This document shows positions 32,669 to 40,267 of a DNA stretch of 43,485 nt, piece by piece. The position numbers and the translations under genes were made by a program. The notes beneath the pieces are model-generated. The model was not told the DNA's origin and did not search any database. It worked only from the letters and a program-made list of their open reading frames with translations. Each line of letters opens with the position of its first letter. Position 1 is the stretch's first letter. The stretch is from Nitrosopumilaceae archaeon (GTDB lineage: Archaea; Thermoproteota; Nitrososphaeria; Nitrososphaerales; Nitrosopumilaceae). The stretch is from NCBI GenBank assembly GCA_005798405.1, contig SYJQ01000006.1:1-43485 (forward strand), written 5' to 3'.

Positions 32669-32857
32669 TAGTTAAAACTCCATTTTATGTTATAAATTAA
32701 ATTTGGTATTACACATAATATAATATTTCTTGGAATAATTTTGTACACTAAATACTACTAGAAAATAAAGAGATAAAAAGTATGTATGCATTGCAATTAC
32801 TTTCTCAAATTTGATATTAGTGATGTAATTTAATTAGAATTTAAAAGAAAGTGGTAT

Positions 32858-32983
32858 ATGTTGATTAAAATAAAAACAAATTTAAAAATTTGTCAGTGTA
32901 ATAAGTGTAAAAGTTGTTATTTTGATTCAGAAAATGATAATAAATTATGTCATGCCTGTTTTCATGATATTCATAATCAATAA
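32858..32983 (+). CDS. 41-residue Cys/His zinc-binding microprotein
   Basis: A short open frame on the forward strand encodes 41 residues with six Cys and three His: C12, C14, C17 and C20 in CQCNKCKSC, then CHACFHDIH with C31, C34, H32, H36 and H39. This spacing looks like a zinc knuckle or ribbon rather than chance, and the frame runs cleanly from ATG to TAA. It overlaps the convergent RHH gene by 7 bases. Small zinc proteins are frequent in thaumarchaea. Function is unknown; expression is not proven. Confidence 0.55.
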   Translation: MLIKIKTNLKICQCNKCKSCYFDSENDNKLCHACFHDIHNQ

Positions 32984-33579
32984 TCATGTTCACTAAAGTC
33001 TGAACCTAGTGCAATTGTTGCAATTACTGTATTTTTAGTTGTTTGGAATTTGATGTTTTTATTTGACATGAATTGATTAAAAATTTCTTTTAATAATTGT
33101 TCAGTGAAAAATGACCAGTTCATGCCTAATTCATGTTGTATAATAAAATGATGTAATTCCCCTTCAATTCTATGATCTGATTTCATTCCAGATGCACGCA
33201 TGTAATCTTCTAATGTTTCAATACATCGTTTCAAATCATATTTTCCTTTCATGAAAAGAACTGTGTCTTTGATTAAGGGCAAAACGGTTTTAATAATTTC
33301 ATTGATATCTTCTCCATCCATTTCTGCACCAAGAGAGTCTAGGATTCCTTTAGGAATAGGAATCATGCCCATTTTATCACCAAAACGATCCCAAGTTACA
33401 TATTTCTCAAGAATTTGTTTTACCAAAACATTTTGTGATATGTTTTTGTGCATTGCCTCTGTTTCTAATTCTTCTACAATTTTAGCTGGCAGTCTATAAG
33501 TGATACTCCGTGTAGTTTCTTTTTTTGGGGGATGTGGCTGTCTATTAGTTGGAGTAGTTTTCATTGCATTTAACATCAA
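32977..33579 (-). CDS. Ribbon-helix-helix protein with larger C-terminal domain
   Basis: A 200-residue protein. Residues about 22-60 (TRSITYRLPAKIVEELETEAMHKNISQNVLVKQILEKYV) fit an Arc/MetJ-type RHH: a strand of alternating polar and hydrophobic residues, helix, turn with NIS, second helix. The remaining 140 residues are helical with no named match and could bind a ligand or a partner. It is 58 bases downstream of the amt stop on the same strand, so it may be transcribed with amt and could be a nitrogen regulator, which is inference. Confidence 0.7.
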   Translation of the reverse strand: MMLNAMKTTPTNRQPHPPKKETTRSITYRLPAKIVEELETEAMHKNISQNVLVKQILEKYVTWDRFGDKMGMIPIPKGILDSLGAEMDGEDINEIIKTVLPLIKDTVLFMKGKYDLKRCIETLEDYMRASGMKSDHRIEGELHHFIIQHELGMNWSFFTEQLLKEIFNQFMSNKNIKFQTTKNTVIATIALGSDFSEHDY

Positions 33580-33637
33580 TACTGAGTATATATGAGATTA
33601 TATCAAATCTGAAAATTTTTAAAATAATTGGTAAAAG

Positions 33638-34951
33638 TTATTTTTTATTGAAGAAAAACTTGTCTTTTTCTTCCAAGTCATCTACGTAAGTATCCATATC
33701 TAATTTGAATTCCTCTTCATCAGCATATGCTCGTTCTGCATGTTCACTGATATCTAATCCAGCATCTTCTACTTCTGCTGATACTCTAACACCAATTAAA
33801 AAGTCTAGAATTTTCATAATTACCCAAGTACCACAAAATCCAAGAGCTGCTGCTACTGCAACGCCGATTGCTTGAATTCCTAATTGATCTGGATTACCAT
33901 ATAGTAAACCGTTTGGTCCAGCTGGATTAACTAATTTACTTGCAAAGAGTCCAATTGAAAGAGAACCGATAATTCCTGCAACACCGTGTACTGAACTGAC
34001 ATCTAATGCATCATCTATCTTTAGTTTTTCCTTGAAGATTATAATTCCAGAATATGACGCAATACCTATTGCTATTCCAATTATAAAGGAATGTTCTACA
34101 CTAACATATCCTGATGCGGGTGTAATTCCTGCTAGTCCTGCAATAGCACCGTTAACTGCAGCTACAACTGAAGGCTTCCCAGTTCTCATCCAAGATAATC
34201 CTACCCAGATTAATGCAGAAACTGAAGAGGCCATATGTGTTACAATGACTGTGTTTCCAGCTAGTGAGCCAGAAGCTAATGCACTACCTGCATTAAATCC
34301 AAACCAGCCTAACCAAAGAAGTGATGAGCCTACTACTGCTAAAGGTATGCTGTGAGGAATTTCTATTGCGGGACCAAAGAATCTTCTACGACCAAGTACT
34401 ATTGCTGCTGCAAGTGCACCCATTCCAACACTAGTATGAATTACTATGCCACCTGCAAAGTCAACTACACCTAGTTTTGCTAACCAACCACCACCCCATA
34501 CCCAATGTACTAGAGGGTAATAGATCAAAATGGACCAAGAAGCTATGAATATTATAAATGACTTGAATTTCATTCGTTCTGCAATAGTACCTGTTAGAAG
34601 TAGTGGTGTAATTGCAGCAAACATTAATTGGAATTTTACAAATAGTACTCCAGGAATTGTCGGTGCATAAGAAAGTGCCTCGTCCCATGGAACTCCTTTT
34701 AGGAATACCCAATCCATGTTACCTATTATTCCACCTGATTCATCAGGACCAAAGGATAAACTAAAACCAAAAACAAACCACATTACACTAAGTAAGGCCA
34801 ATCCAAAGAAGATTTGCATAAAAACAGATACAGCATTTTTCTTTCTCAATAAACCAGATTCGAAAAGGCCTAGTGCAGGTATCATTAAAAGTACTAAACT
34901 TCCTGCTACAAGCATCCATGCTGTATCACCTGTGTCTATTGGCAACAGCAT
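33638..34951 (-). CDS. amt: Ammonium transporter (Amt/MEP/Rh family)
   Basis: A 437-residue protein with about eleven membrane helices. It shows GTIAERMKFKSFIIF, YPLVHWVWGGGWL, FAGGIVIHTSVGMGALAAA with the first conserved His, LGWFGFNAGSALASGS, and SSVHGVAGIIGSLSIGLFA with the second His. The C-terminal tail after helix 11 is long and acidic (DISEHAERAYADEEEFKLDM), which is where PII proteins dock in other organisms. Ammonium uptake is essential for an ammonia oxidiser. It is divergent from glnK at 35064. Confidence 0.95.
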   Translation of the reverse strand: MLLPIDTGDTAWMLVAGSLVLLMIPALGLFESGLLRKKNAVSVFMQIFFGLALLSVMWFVFGFSLSFGPDESGGIIGNMDWVFLKGVPWDEALSYAPTIPGVLFVKFQLMFAAITPLLLTGTIAERMKFKSFIIFIASWSILIYYPLVHWVWGGGWLAKLGVVDFAGGIVIHTSVGMGALAAAIVLGRRRFFGPAIEIPHSIPLAVVGSSLLWLGWFGFNAGSALASGSLAGNTVIVTHMASSVSALIWVGLSWMRTGKPSVVAAVNGAIAGLAGITPASGYVSVEHSFIIGIAIGIASYSGIIIFKEKLKIDDALDVSSVHGVAGIIGSLSIGLFASKLVNPAGPNGLLYGNPDQLGIQAIGVAVAAALGFCGTWVIMKILDFLIGVRVSAEVEDAGLDISEHAERAYADEEEFKLDMDTYVDDLEEKDKFFFNKK

Positions 34952-35000
34952 TTTTGAAGCTCTAAAACTAAATAATAATAACGAAATTAGATAACCATTT

Positions 35001-35062
35001 GATTATCACATGATTATCAAAATCTGAAACTATTATTTGTGAAAAACCTTTCAGGATTATCA
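35001..35062. promoter_or_regulatory. Three GATTATCA sites in the amt-glnK spacer
   Basis: The 8-base sequence GATTATCA occurs at 35001-35008, 35012-35019 and 35055-35062. The first two are 11 bases apart (one helical turn); the third ends one base before the glnK ATG. They are in the 112-base spacer between divergent amt and glnK. Spacing suggests a regulator site; the last would overlap the transcription start if glnK is leaderless. Chance is possible in AT-rich DNA. Confidence 0.45.
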
Positions 35063-35063
35063 A

Positions 35064-35393
35064 ATGCTAAGAATTGAAGCACTGCTTGGAAACAACGATG
35101 TAATGGCAATAAGTGAAGCATTAAGAAAGATAGAGATCGGTGGTATGACAGTTACTAAAGTACGAGGAAGGGGTAAACGTCCACCTGCACAAATTCACGC
35201 TGCAAAAGGAAGTGCCATATTTCAGCCTCAATTTAGTGAGAAATATGTGATAGTAGTAATCATTCCAGAGAACAAAGAGGATGAGGTAATCAATATCATA
35301 AAAACAAAAGGAACTGTTGGAAAGATCTTTGTTTCACCAATATTACGTGCTATAGATATTTCAACTGGTCATGAAGGGGAAGAAACAATCTAA
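35064..35393 (+). CDS. glnK: PII nitrogen regulatory protein
   Basis: A 109-residue PII protein: LRIEALLGNNDVMAISEALRKIEIGGMTVTKVRGRGKRPP, a T-loop, SEKYVIVVIIPENKEDEVINIIKTKGTVGKIFVSPILRAIDISTGHEGEE. The T-loop reads AQIHAAKGSAIFQPQ and lacks the Tyr51 that bacteria uridylylate, as in many archaeal PII proteins. PII senses ATP/ADP and 2-oxoglutarate and can block Amt. It is divergent from amt and tail-to-tail with the PII-fusion gene. A role in Amt control is likely from context. Confidence 0.93.
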   Translation: MLRIEALLGNNDVMAISEALRKIEIGGMTVTKVRGRGKRPPAQIHAAKGSAIFQPQFSEKYVIVVIIPENKEDEVINIIKTKGTVGKIFVSPILRAIDISTGHEGEETI

Positions 35394-35972
35394 TTAAAAT
35401 TCGTGTAAATTATTTCCATAAATAATTGTTGTATGTTTTAGTTGTTTCTCTATAGTTGGAAGATATCCCATAATACAATGGTTAACAAAATCACTGAATG
35501 ATTTTATTCTATAATCTGTTTGTAATTTTTCTTTATTATTTTCATATATTTTTATAAGTTTAATCAATGTAAATTTCTGAAGAGGAACTAATCTACTTCT
35601 TTTGATTATTGGTTTTGGAGAGAAGATTATTTCTTCGGATTCAAGATCTTGTTGAGCATTAAGAGTATTCATGTCAACAACTTCCTCCATTTCTGAAATG
35701 AAGATTTTTCCACCCTGATTTGCAGAAAAACCAGATTTTTTTGAAATTAGATTAATTACTTGCCTAGCATCTTTTTCTGAAACAACTAATTCTATTTTGG
35801 ATAGAGGAATTGCTTTAACATTGGTGGAGCCTACTTTTGCAACAAATTGCTTATCAAAAATTTTACTGTCTTCCAGATTTCGTTTATCTACGATTGAATA
35901 ACCCATACTACTTAATTCGTTAATTATAACAGGATATGTAGAACGCTTGATTATTGCCTCGATTTTTTTCAT
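35394..35972 (-). CDS. Divergent PII-like protein fused to a possible ribbon-helix-helix tail
   Basis: A 192-residue protein. Residues 1-103 follow the PII fold: MKKIEAIIKRSTYPVIINELSSMGYSIV, a short T-loop-like region at 38-55, SKIELVVSEKDARQVINLISKKSG and GKIFISEMEEVVDM. The C-terminal part is unusual: after a linker, residues 128-171 (strand-like LVPLQKFTL, helix IKLIKIYENNKEKL, turn, SFSDFVNHCIMGYL) resemble a ribbon-helix-helix. That would make it a ligand-sensing DNA-binding protein, but this needs structure prediction. It abuts glnK tail-to-tail. Confidence 0.65.
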   Translation of the reverse strand: MKKIEAIIKRSTYPVIINELSSMGYSIVDKRNLEDSKIFDKQFVAKVGSTNVKAIPLSKIELVVSEKDARQVINLISKKSGFSANQGGKIFISEMEEVVDMNTLNAQQDLESEEIIFSPKPIIKRSRLVPLQKFTLIKLIKIYENNKEKLQTDYRIKSFSDFVNHCIMGYLPTIEKQLKHTTIIYGNNLHEF

Positions 35973-36173
35973 AAAAAAAATTCAGATTTTATGTATTTAT
36001 TAGTCTAGCTAATTATCAACACTGATTTTAAAATTTATTCATAAAGAAATTAAAATTAATAATCAATATTTATAATGTTGAGTGCATTGCAATCAAAGGT
36101 TTTATTTTATTATAATATTACTGAATGAATACAAATTGATTGTTGTTTTAACAGCATATAGGAAATATCAAGA

Positions 36174-36181
36174 AAGGAGGA
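36174..36181 (+). promoter_or_regulatory. Strong Shine-Dalgarno before a short leader ORF
   Basis: AAGGAGGA lies 6 bases before the TTG at 36188. Such a strong site is rare in this window, where most genes look leaderless. It indicates that a transcript with a 5' leader passes here and supports translation of the 29-codon frame at 36188. Confidence 0.5.
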
Positions 36182-36187
36182 CAGACA

Positions 36188-36277
36188 TTGAAATTTTTCC
36201 ATAATTTTATAAATGAATTAAAAATGAAAAAAGAAAACTTGGAGGATCAAAATGACGTATTGTATTGGAGAATGTAG
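36188..36277 (+). CDS. Possible 29-residue leader peptide
   Basis: A TTG-start frame of 29 codons with a canonical Shine-Dalgarno 6 bases upstream. The peptide is basic and aromatic (KFFHNFINELKMKKENLEDQ...) and ends at 36277, inside the next gene's coding region in another frame (26-base overlap). The next gene has its own GGAGG at 36241-36245. This arrangement suggests translational coupling or a regulatory leader, though the tiny size leaves it uncertain. Confidence 0.35.
   Translation: MKFFHNFINELKMKKENLEDQNDVLYWRM
36241..36245 (+). promoter_or_regulatory. Shine-Dalgarno of the small zinc protein
   Basis: GGAGG lies 6 bases before the ATG at 36252 and supports that start. It is embedded in the coding sequence of the possible leader peptide. 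Confidence 0.7.
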
Positions 36278-36461
36278 AAAATACAAGGCATCAAAGCCAC
36301 CACAGATTGGAAGATATGCAGCAGGGCAAAAAAGATGCAATCATTGTGAAGTATTTGTAGACTATGATGGAATAACATGTCCTTGTTGTAACAGACAGTT
36401 AAGATGTTTACCACGAAGTAGAAAAGGTAAAGAAAAGTACCTTGAACAGATGGTCAAATAA
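36252..36461 (+). CDS. Small zinc-finger protein
   Basis: A 69-residue protein with CIGEC at 4-8, CNHCEVF near 29-35, CPCCNRQLRC near 43-52, and a basic tail (LPRSRKGKEKYLEQ). Eight Cys in total imply two zinc sites. I know this type of short Cys-rich protein as recurrent in thaumarchaeal genomes, but no function. The basic tail suggests nucleic-acid binding. It is preceded by a strong GGAGG, unlike most genes here. Confidence 0.75.
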   Translation: MTYCIGECRKYKASKPPQIGRYAAGQKRCNHCEVFVDYDGITCPCCNRQLRCLPRSRKGKEKYLEQMVK

Positions 36462-36540
36462 ACAATATTTATCTAAAATTAAGGTAAAAAATCATTAATT
36501 CATTGATAAAACATTATAAGAAATCAACCCAAGTAAAAGT

Positions 36541-36813
36541 ATGGCAATTCCAGAGGATGTTCAAGAATATGTTGAAAAAAATGTCAAATTAATGATATCT
36601 CAAACTGAAACATATCTTCCATTTATCAAAATAGCATTTCCTTATTCACAAAATTTGGCGGATGGGGTTTACAATCTGATTATAGGTAGTGCATTGTCTG
36701 TTTTTGTAAATCAATATGCGATGAGAATGAAATATCCATCAGCTGAAGATTTTGCAGAATTTGGAAAATTAACTTTCAAATATAGAGATCAGATAGATAA
36801 GTTTTTCAAATAA
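36541..36813 (+). CDS. Small hypothetical protein
   Basis: A 90-residue soluble protein with an N-terminal acidic helix (PEDVQEYVEKNVKLMI), a middle hydrophobic stretch (ADGVYNLIIGSALSVFVNQYAM) and a charged C-terminus (FGKLTFKYRDQIDKFFK). No family is recognised. It follows the zinc protein by 79 bases and abuts the Hsp20 gene tail-to-tail, with stop codons adjacent at 36813/36814. Codon use matches neighbours and the ATG is the only plausible start. Confidence 0.6.
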   Translation: MAIPEDVQEYVEKNVKLMISQTETYLPFIKIAFPYSQNLADGVYNLIIGSALSVFVNQYAMRMKYPSAEDFAEFGKLTFKYRDQIDKFFK

Positions 36814-37209
36814 TTATTTTATTTTTATTTTTTGATTAAAAATTGTCTTTGGAATTATTATTTTTAATCTCCCTTTTTCAAATTTTGCAGTAGTTTTTTT
36901 ATTATCAATTTTTCCTGGAAGTGAAATGGTCTTTTTAAAATATTCAAATTTTGTTTTTTTGCCAAATTTTTCTTCAGAGTATGTTTCTTTTAGTTTAGCT
37001 TCAACACTAATAGAATTTTCATCAAATGTAACTTTGATATCTTTTTTATTTACTAAAGGAAGATCAAATTCAAGTAACCAATATGTTCCATATTCTCTTA
37101 GACATGAAAGAGGAGAAAGTATTTGATGTTCTACATCATCATTAAACAATGAACTTATTGATGATGAAGCAATTCTAATTTCAAATTCTTTATCATTATT
37201 TTCAATCAT
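36814..37209 (-). CDS. Small heat shock protein (Hsp20/alpha-crystallin)
   Basis: A 131-residue sHSP. The alpha-crystallin domain runs from about 43 (YWLLEFDLPLVNKKDIKVTFDENSISVEAKLKE) through FEYFKKTISLPGKIDNKKTTAKFEKGRLKIIIPK, with the conserved G-x-L motif present as KGRLKI. It is the last gene of a reverse-strand run with PAC2 (4-base gap) and the CBS-HPF protein (2-base gap before PAC2), so it is likely co-expressed with them under stress. Confidence 0.92.
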   Translation of the reverse strand: MIENNDKEFEIRIASSSISSLFNDDVEHQILSPLSCLREYGTYWLLEFDLPLVNKKDIKVTFDENSISVEAKLKETYSEEKFGKKTKFEYFKKTISLPGKIDNKKTTAKFEKGRLKIIIPKTIFNQKIKIK

Positions 37210-37213
37210 GAAA

Positions 37214-37942
37214 TCACCGATAAATCTGTGGAGCTCTACTAGGCTGGTTTTCTAGTTGTTGCTGCTGTAAAGCACGAATGGTTTCTTCCATTAGATTTCT
37301 ATGTTGAATTCTAAGTCGTTCCATTTTCTTTTGTATATCAGTTGTATCTACTTTAACATTCAAAACTTTGGCCAGAGTTGTGATTGCTATAATAGAAGAT
37401 TCGGGATCAGGAAAGAATGGATGACATTCAGTGTATAAAATTAGGGCATGGATTTTTGATTTTCTAAAAACTGTTATCATTGCGGCGTCTGTTCCGAAAA
37501 TTGAACCTGTTAAAAATTTAGAAATTTGATTTGTATACAGAATTCCTTCTAAAGATTGATGTGTAGTTAATCCATAGATTTTAGGTGCATTTGGATCTTT
37601 GTTGATTGTTTCCATACCACTTACAATAATTATTTTTTGAATATCATTTTTCTTGCAATATTCTAGTATAGATTCTGCAAAATCATATGCTAAATACGGA
37701 TCAAATGGGAGATCAGAAATTATTGCAAAAAGATTATCCTTTTTATATATTCTAATTGGTGGCAATATTTCTCCATCTTCAACAAATAATGTTGGTGGAA
37801 GATCAGGATGATCTATTTCTCCTATTTGTTTCATATCTAAATTATGTATCAAATAAGAAATTGTGAATGTTCCTACAAGACCATTACTTGGAAAGCCAAC
37901 TATCAAAATATTTTCTTGGGATGTTATTTTACTAATATTCAT
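37214..37942 (-). CDS. PAC2-family protein (proteasome assembly chaperone-like)
   Basis: The 242-residue protein matches the archaeal PAC2/COG2047 family: NILIVGFPSNGLVGTFTISYLI at 11-32, DLPPTLFVEDGEILPPIRIY, DLPFDPYLAYDFAESILEYCKKN, IIIVSGMETI near 101-110, and FFPDPESSIIAITTLAKVLNVKVD near 176-199. In eukaryotes PAC2 aids proteasome assembly; archaeal roles are less certain. The C-terminus ends in a coiled coil (RIQHRNLMEETIRALQQQQLE). Tight spacing to Hsp20 and CBS-HPF suggests a protein-homeostasis operon. Confidence 0.88.
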   Translation of the reverse strand: MNISKITSQENILIVGFPSNGLVGTFTISYLIHNLDMKQIGEIDHPDLPPTLFVEDGEILPPIRIYKKDNLFAIISDLPFDPYLAYDFAESILEYCKKNDIQKIIIVSGMETINKDPNAPKIYGLTTHQSLEGILYTNQISKFLTGSIFGTDAAMITVFRKSKIHALILYTECHPFFPDPESSIIAITTLAKVLNVKVDTTDIQKKMERLRIQHRNLMEETIRALQQQQLENQPSRAPQIYR

Positions 37943-37944
37943 AA

Positions 37945-39111
37945 TTAGAATATGGGTAATCCAATCTTTCTGATACTATCTTTTGATCTATGTTTTGCCC
38001 TTTTAGATAAGGTTCTTAACAATTTTTCACTTAGATCTTCTAAAACTTCACTTAGATCAAACCCAATGGAATTAAAAATTAAAGGAGTGTGATGAGGAGT
38101 AATAATCATAATCGATACTTCATATTTTCCTTCTTTTTTATTTCCAGTTCTTTGTTGCTTTATTGAAACTCTAGCTTCATGTATTTCTGAATATACTTGT
38201 TGTAATCTCTTGAGAGTTTTTTCAAATTTAGAATTAATCAGAATTGCATTTTGTTGATCTTCAGGCATGCCAACAATGTATAGTGGGATTTGAGTTTCTA
38301 ATTTAGATGAAAGTAAACCAAGTATATCTCTAAAAGTAATAATGCCTTGAAGATTATCTTGTAGATTTACTAAACAACATGTTGTATCTGCTTTAAGCAT
38401 GGAATTGATAACTTTGTTTAAATCATCATTAGCAGAACATTGTGGAATTCTTGTACTTCCTGTGTTACCAATTTTAAGTTCTAATGCATGTTCAGTTTTT
38501 GTAACCATTGATTTTCTTCCTTGTTTTTCTGATGGCATAATTGATTGCAGTATATGATATGATGTGAGAACCTGTTTGATTTTACCTTGATTCAATACTG
38601 GTAGATGATCAATTCTTTTAGTAGTCATAATTCGTCTTGCATTACTAATAGATTCATCAGAAGGAATTGTTATTGGATTTTGAGTATAAATCAGATTAGC
38701 TTTAATCCATTTGTTATCCTTTGATGAAAGTAATTTGATAATTTGTTTAGCAGTTACCACGCCAATTATTTGATTCTTGTCTACTACAGGTACCTCTCTT
38801 ATTCTATAATGAGTGATGATATTTGCTACTTTCTGAACAGAATCATTCTGAGTTACATGTGGGATTGGATAAAGAAATGACTCAACTTTCATACTATCAA
38901 TATTTTTGGCGTTTAGTAGTGCTCTAATGTTTGTAGAAAGCACATTTTTATCTTTAAGATAAAAAACGTCATAAGAATTGTTCTTGGTGATTTTACTGAT
39001 TACATGTGAAAGTGTATCTGTTGGCTCTACAGTGGTTGCTTTTGAAATTAAAGATTTTACTTTGGTGGATTGAACATCGCTCATATGGGCATGAATTGTA
39101 TCAGTAATCAT
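37945..39111 (-). CDS. Four-CBS protein with C-terminal HPF/S30AE-like domain
   Basis: A 388-residue fusion. Four CBS units occupy about 17-70, 75-132, 138-193 and 210-268 (for example RIREVPVVDKNQIIGVVTAKQI, RIDHLPVLNQGKIKQVLTSYHI). Residues about 274-376 resemble the S30AE/HPF ribosome-hibernation domain: IPLYIVGMPEDQQNAILINSKF, VYSEIHEARVSIKQQR, EVSIMIITPHHTPLIF, then DLSEVLEDLSEKLLRTLSKRAKHR like the HPF C-terminal helix. CBS pairs often bind adenylates, so ribosome parking tied to energy state is a reasonable inference. First gene of a three-gene operon. Confidence 0.8.
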   Translation of the reverse strand: MITDTIHAHMSDVQSTKVKSLISKATTVEPTDTLSHVISKITKNNSYDVFYLKDKNVLSTNIRALLNAKNIDSMKVESFLYPIPHVTQNDSVQKVANIITHYRIREVPVVDKNQIIGVVTAKQIIKLLSSKDNKWIKANLIYTQNPITIPSDESISNARRIMTTKRIDHLPVLNQGKIKQVLTSYHILQSIMPSEKQGRKSMVTKTEHALELKIGNTGSTRIPQCSANDDLNKVINSMLKADTTCCLVNLQDNLQGIITFRDILGLLSSKLETQIPLYIVGMPEDQQNAILINSKFEKTLKRLQQVYSEIHEARVSIKQQRTGNKKEGKYEVSIMIITPHHTPLIFNSIGFDLSEVLEDLSEKLLRTLSKRAKHRSKDSIRKIGLPIF

Positions 39112-39203
39112 TTTGCTATACTAATTGTAAAATCTCCCTATTTTAAATTAAAAGAAAGCCTAGATTTTCATGATTGATTTTCATTAATGATATTCGAGTC
39201 GAT

Positions 39204-39210
39204 ATATTTA
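39204..39210 (+). promoter_or_regulatory. TATA-like box for the CBS protein at 39229
   Basis: TATATTTA-type sequence lies about 22-31 bases before the ATG codons at 39229 and 39235. This favours a start there over the upstream ATG at 39187, which precedes the box. Confidence 0.45.
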
Positions 39211-39228
39211 ACCAATAAAATCAATCTA

Positions 39229-40095
39229 ATGCTAATGTTGTTAAAAAATACAGATCTTAATAAAATAATTAAAAGAAGTATCACTGTAAGTCCCAATGCC
39301 AGTTTGTTGGATGCTAGAGAAATTTTACTTAGGCATAATTTAAAACGACTTGTTGTAACAGATGTAAAAAAACATCCAGTTGGAGTAATTACAGAAAAAG
39401 ATATTGCAAAAACAATCTATGCACTTGGAGACAAACCAATTAAATCTGTTAAAGTTTCTGGTTTTATGTCTAAAAAATTAATTACAGTAAAGAAATCAGA
39501 TTCAATCTATGACTGTGCTAAATTAATGAAAAAAAATCACATTAGTTCCATAATTGTATTAGGAAATAATGGCATTCTAGATGGTTTAGTTACAAAGACT
39601 GATCTTGCATCTATTTTTTTGACACATGCAATATCTCCTCTAAAGATTTCAAAGATTATGACTAGAAATGTAATTACAGCTATGCCTGGAGATTCATTAT
39701 TGTATGTAGAGAGTTTGTTAATTCACAATAGAATTGCAAGAATTGTCATTCAACGTGACAGGATACCTGTGGGAATTATTACTTACAGGGATTTTGTTCC
39801 AGCAAAATTACCTTATTGGTTAGCTCAATCAGCGGATCCAAAAGAAGTTGAAAATTATAAAATGAAGGGCAGTCTTGATGAATTTCAAGTAAATCAAATG
39901 AATCATCTTCTTCATTTCAAAGCTGTTGACATAATGTCATCAAATCCAATTACTGTTGAAGCAGATGAGGATGTTGGAGTAGCAGTATTATTAATGATAA
40001 GAAATGGAATTAGTGGATTGCCAGTTGTTAAAAAATCAAAACTGGTAGGAATTATCACCAAGTCAGATATTGTAAATGCTATTGCAGAAGCCTAG
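39229..40095 (+). CDS. Four-CBS-domain protein
   Basis: About 288 residues made almost wholly of four CBS units (LNKIIKRSITVSPNASLLDAREILLRHNLKRLVV; VKVSGFMSKKLITVKKSDSIYDCAKLMKKNHISSIIV; ISKIMTRNVITAMPGDSLLYVESLLIHNRIARIVI; AVDIMSSNPITVEADEDVGVAVLLMIRNGISGLPVV), each ending in a GxIT-D/Y-R/K motif. These usually bind AMP, ATP or related nucleotides, but no effector domain is attached. I chose the ATG at 39229 because of the TATA-like box at 39204; 39235 is equally possible and 39187 less so. Confidence 0.85.
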   Translation: MLMLLKNTDLNKIIKRSITVSPNASLLDAREILLRHNLKRLVVTDVKKHPVGVITEKDIAKTIYALGDKPIKSVKVSGFMSKKLITVKKSDSIYDCAKLMKKNHISSIIVLGNNGILDGLVTKTDLASIFLTHAISPLKISKIMTRNVITAMPGDSLLYVESLLIHNRIARIVIQRDRIPVGIITYRDFVPAKLPYWLAQSADPKEVENYKMKGSLDEFQVNQMNHLLHFKAVDIMSSNPITVEADEDVGVAVLLMIRNGISGLPVVKKSKLVGIITKSDIVNAIAEA

Positions 40096-40132
40096 ATTAT
40101 TTTATAATAATAAATAAGAAAACTGATTTATT

Positions 40133-40156
40133 TGAAATTTTAGGCACAAAATTTCA
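40133..40156. terminator. Perfect hairpin after the CBS gene
   Basis: TGAAATTTT (40133-40141) pairs perfectly with AAAATTTCA (40148-40156) around a 6-base loop, 38 bases after the CBS stop. It may mark the 3' end of that transcript or an operator for the following UspA gene. Archaeal termination mainly needs T-runs, so the role is tentative. Confidence 0.3.
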
Positions 40157-40267
40157 CAGATAAATTTTCAGTGAATAATTTGTTATTATATAGATTGTTC
40201 TAGTTTGATTATTATGATTGATAATCTTAATTTGGTGTTAAATCATAAAAGTTTGGATTGATTGTAA

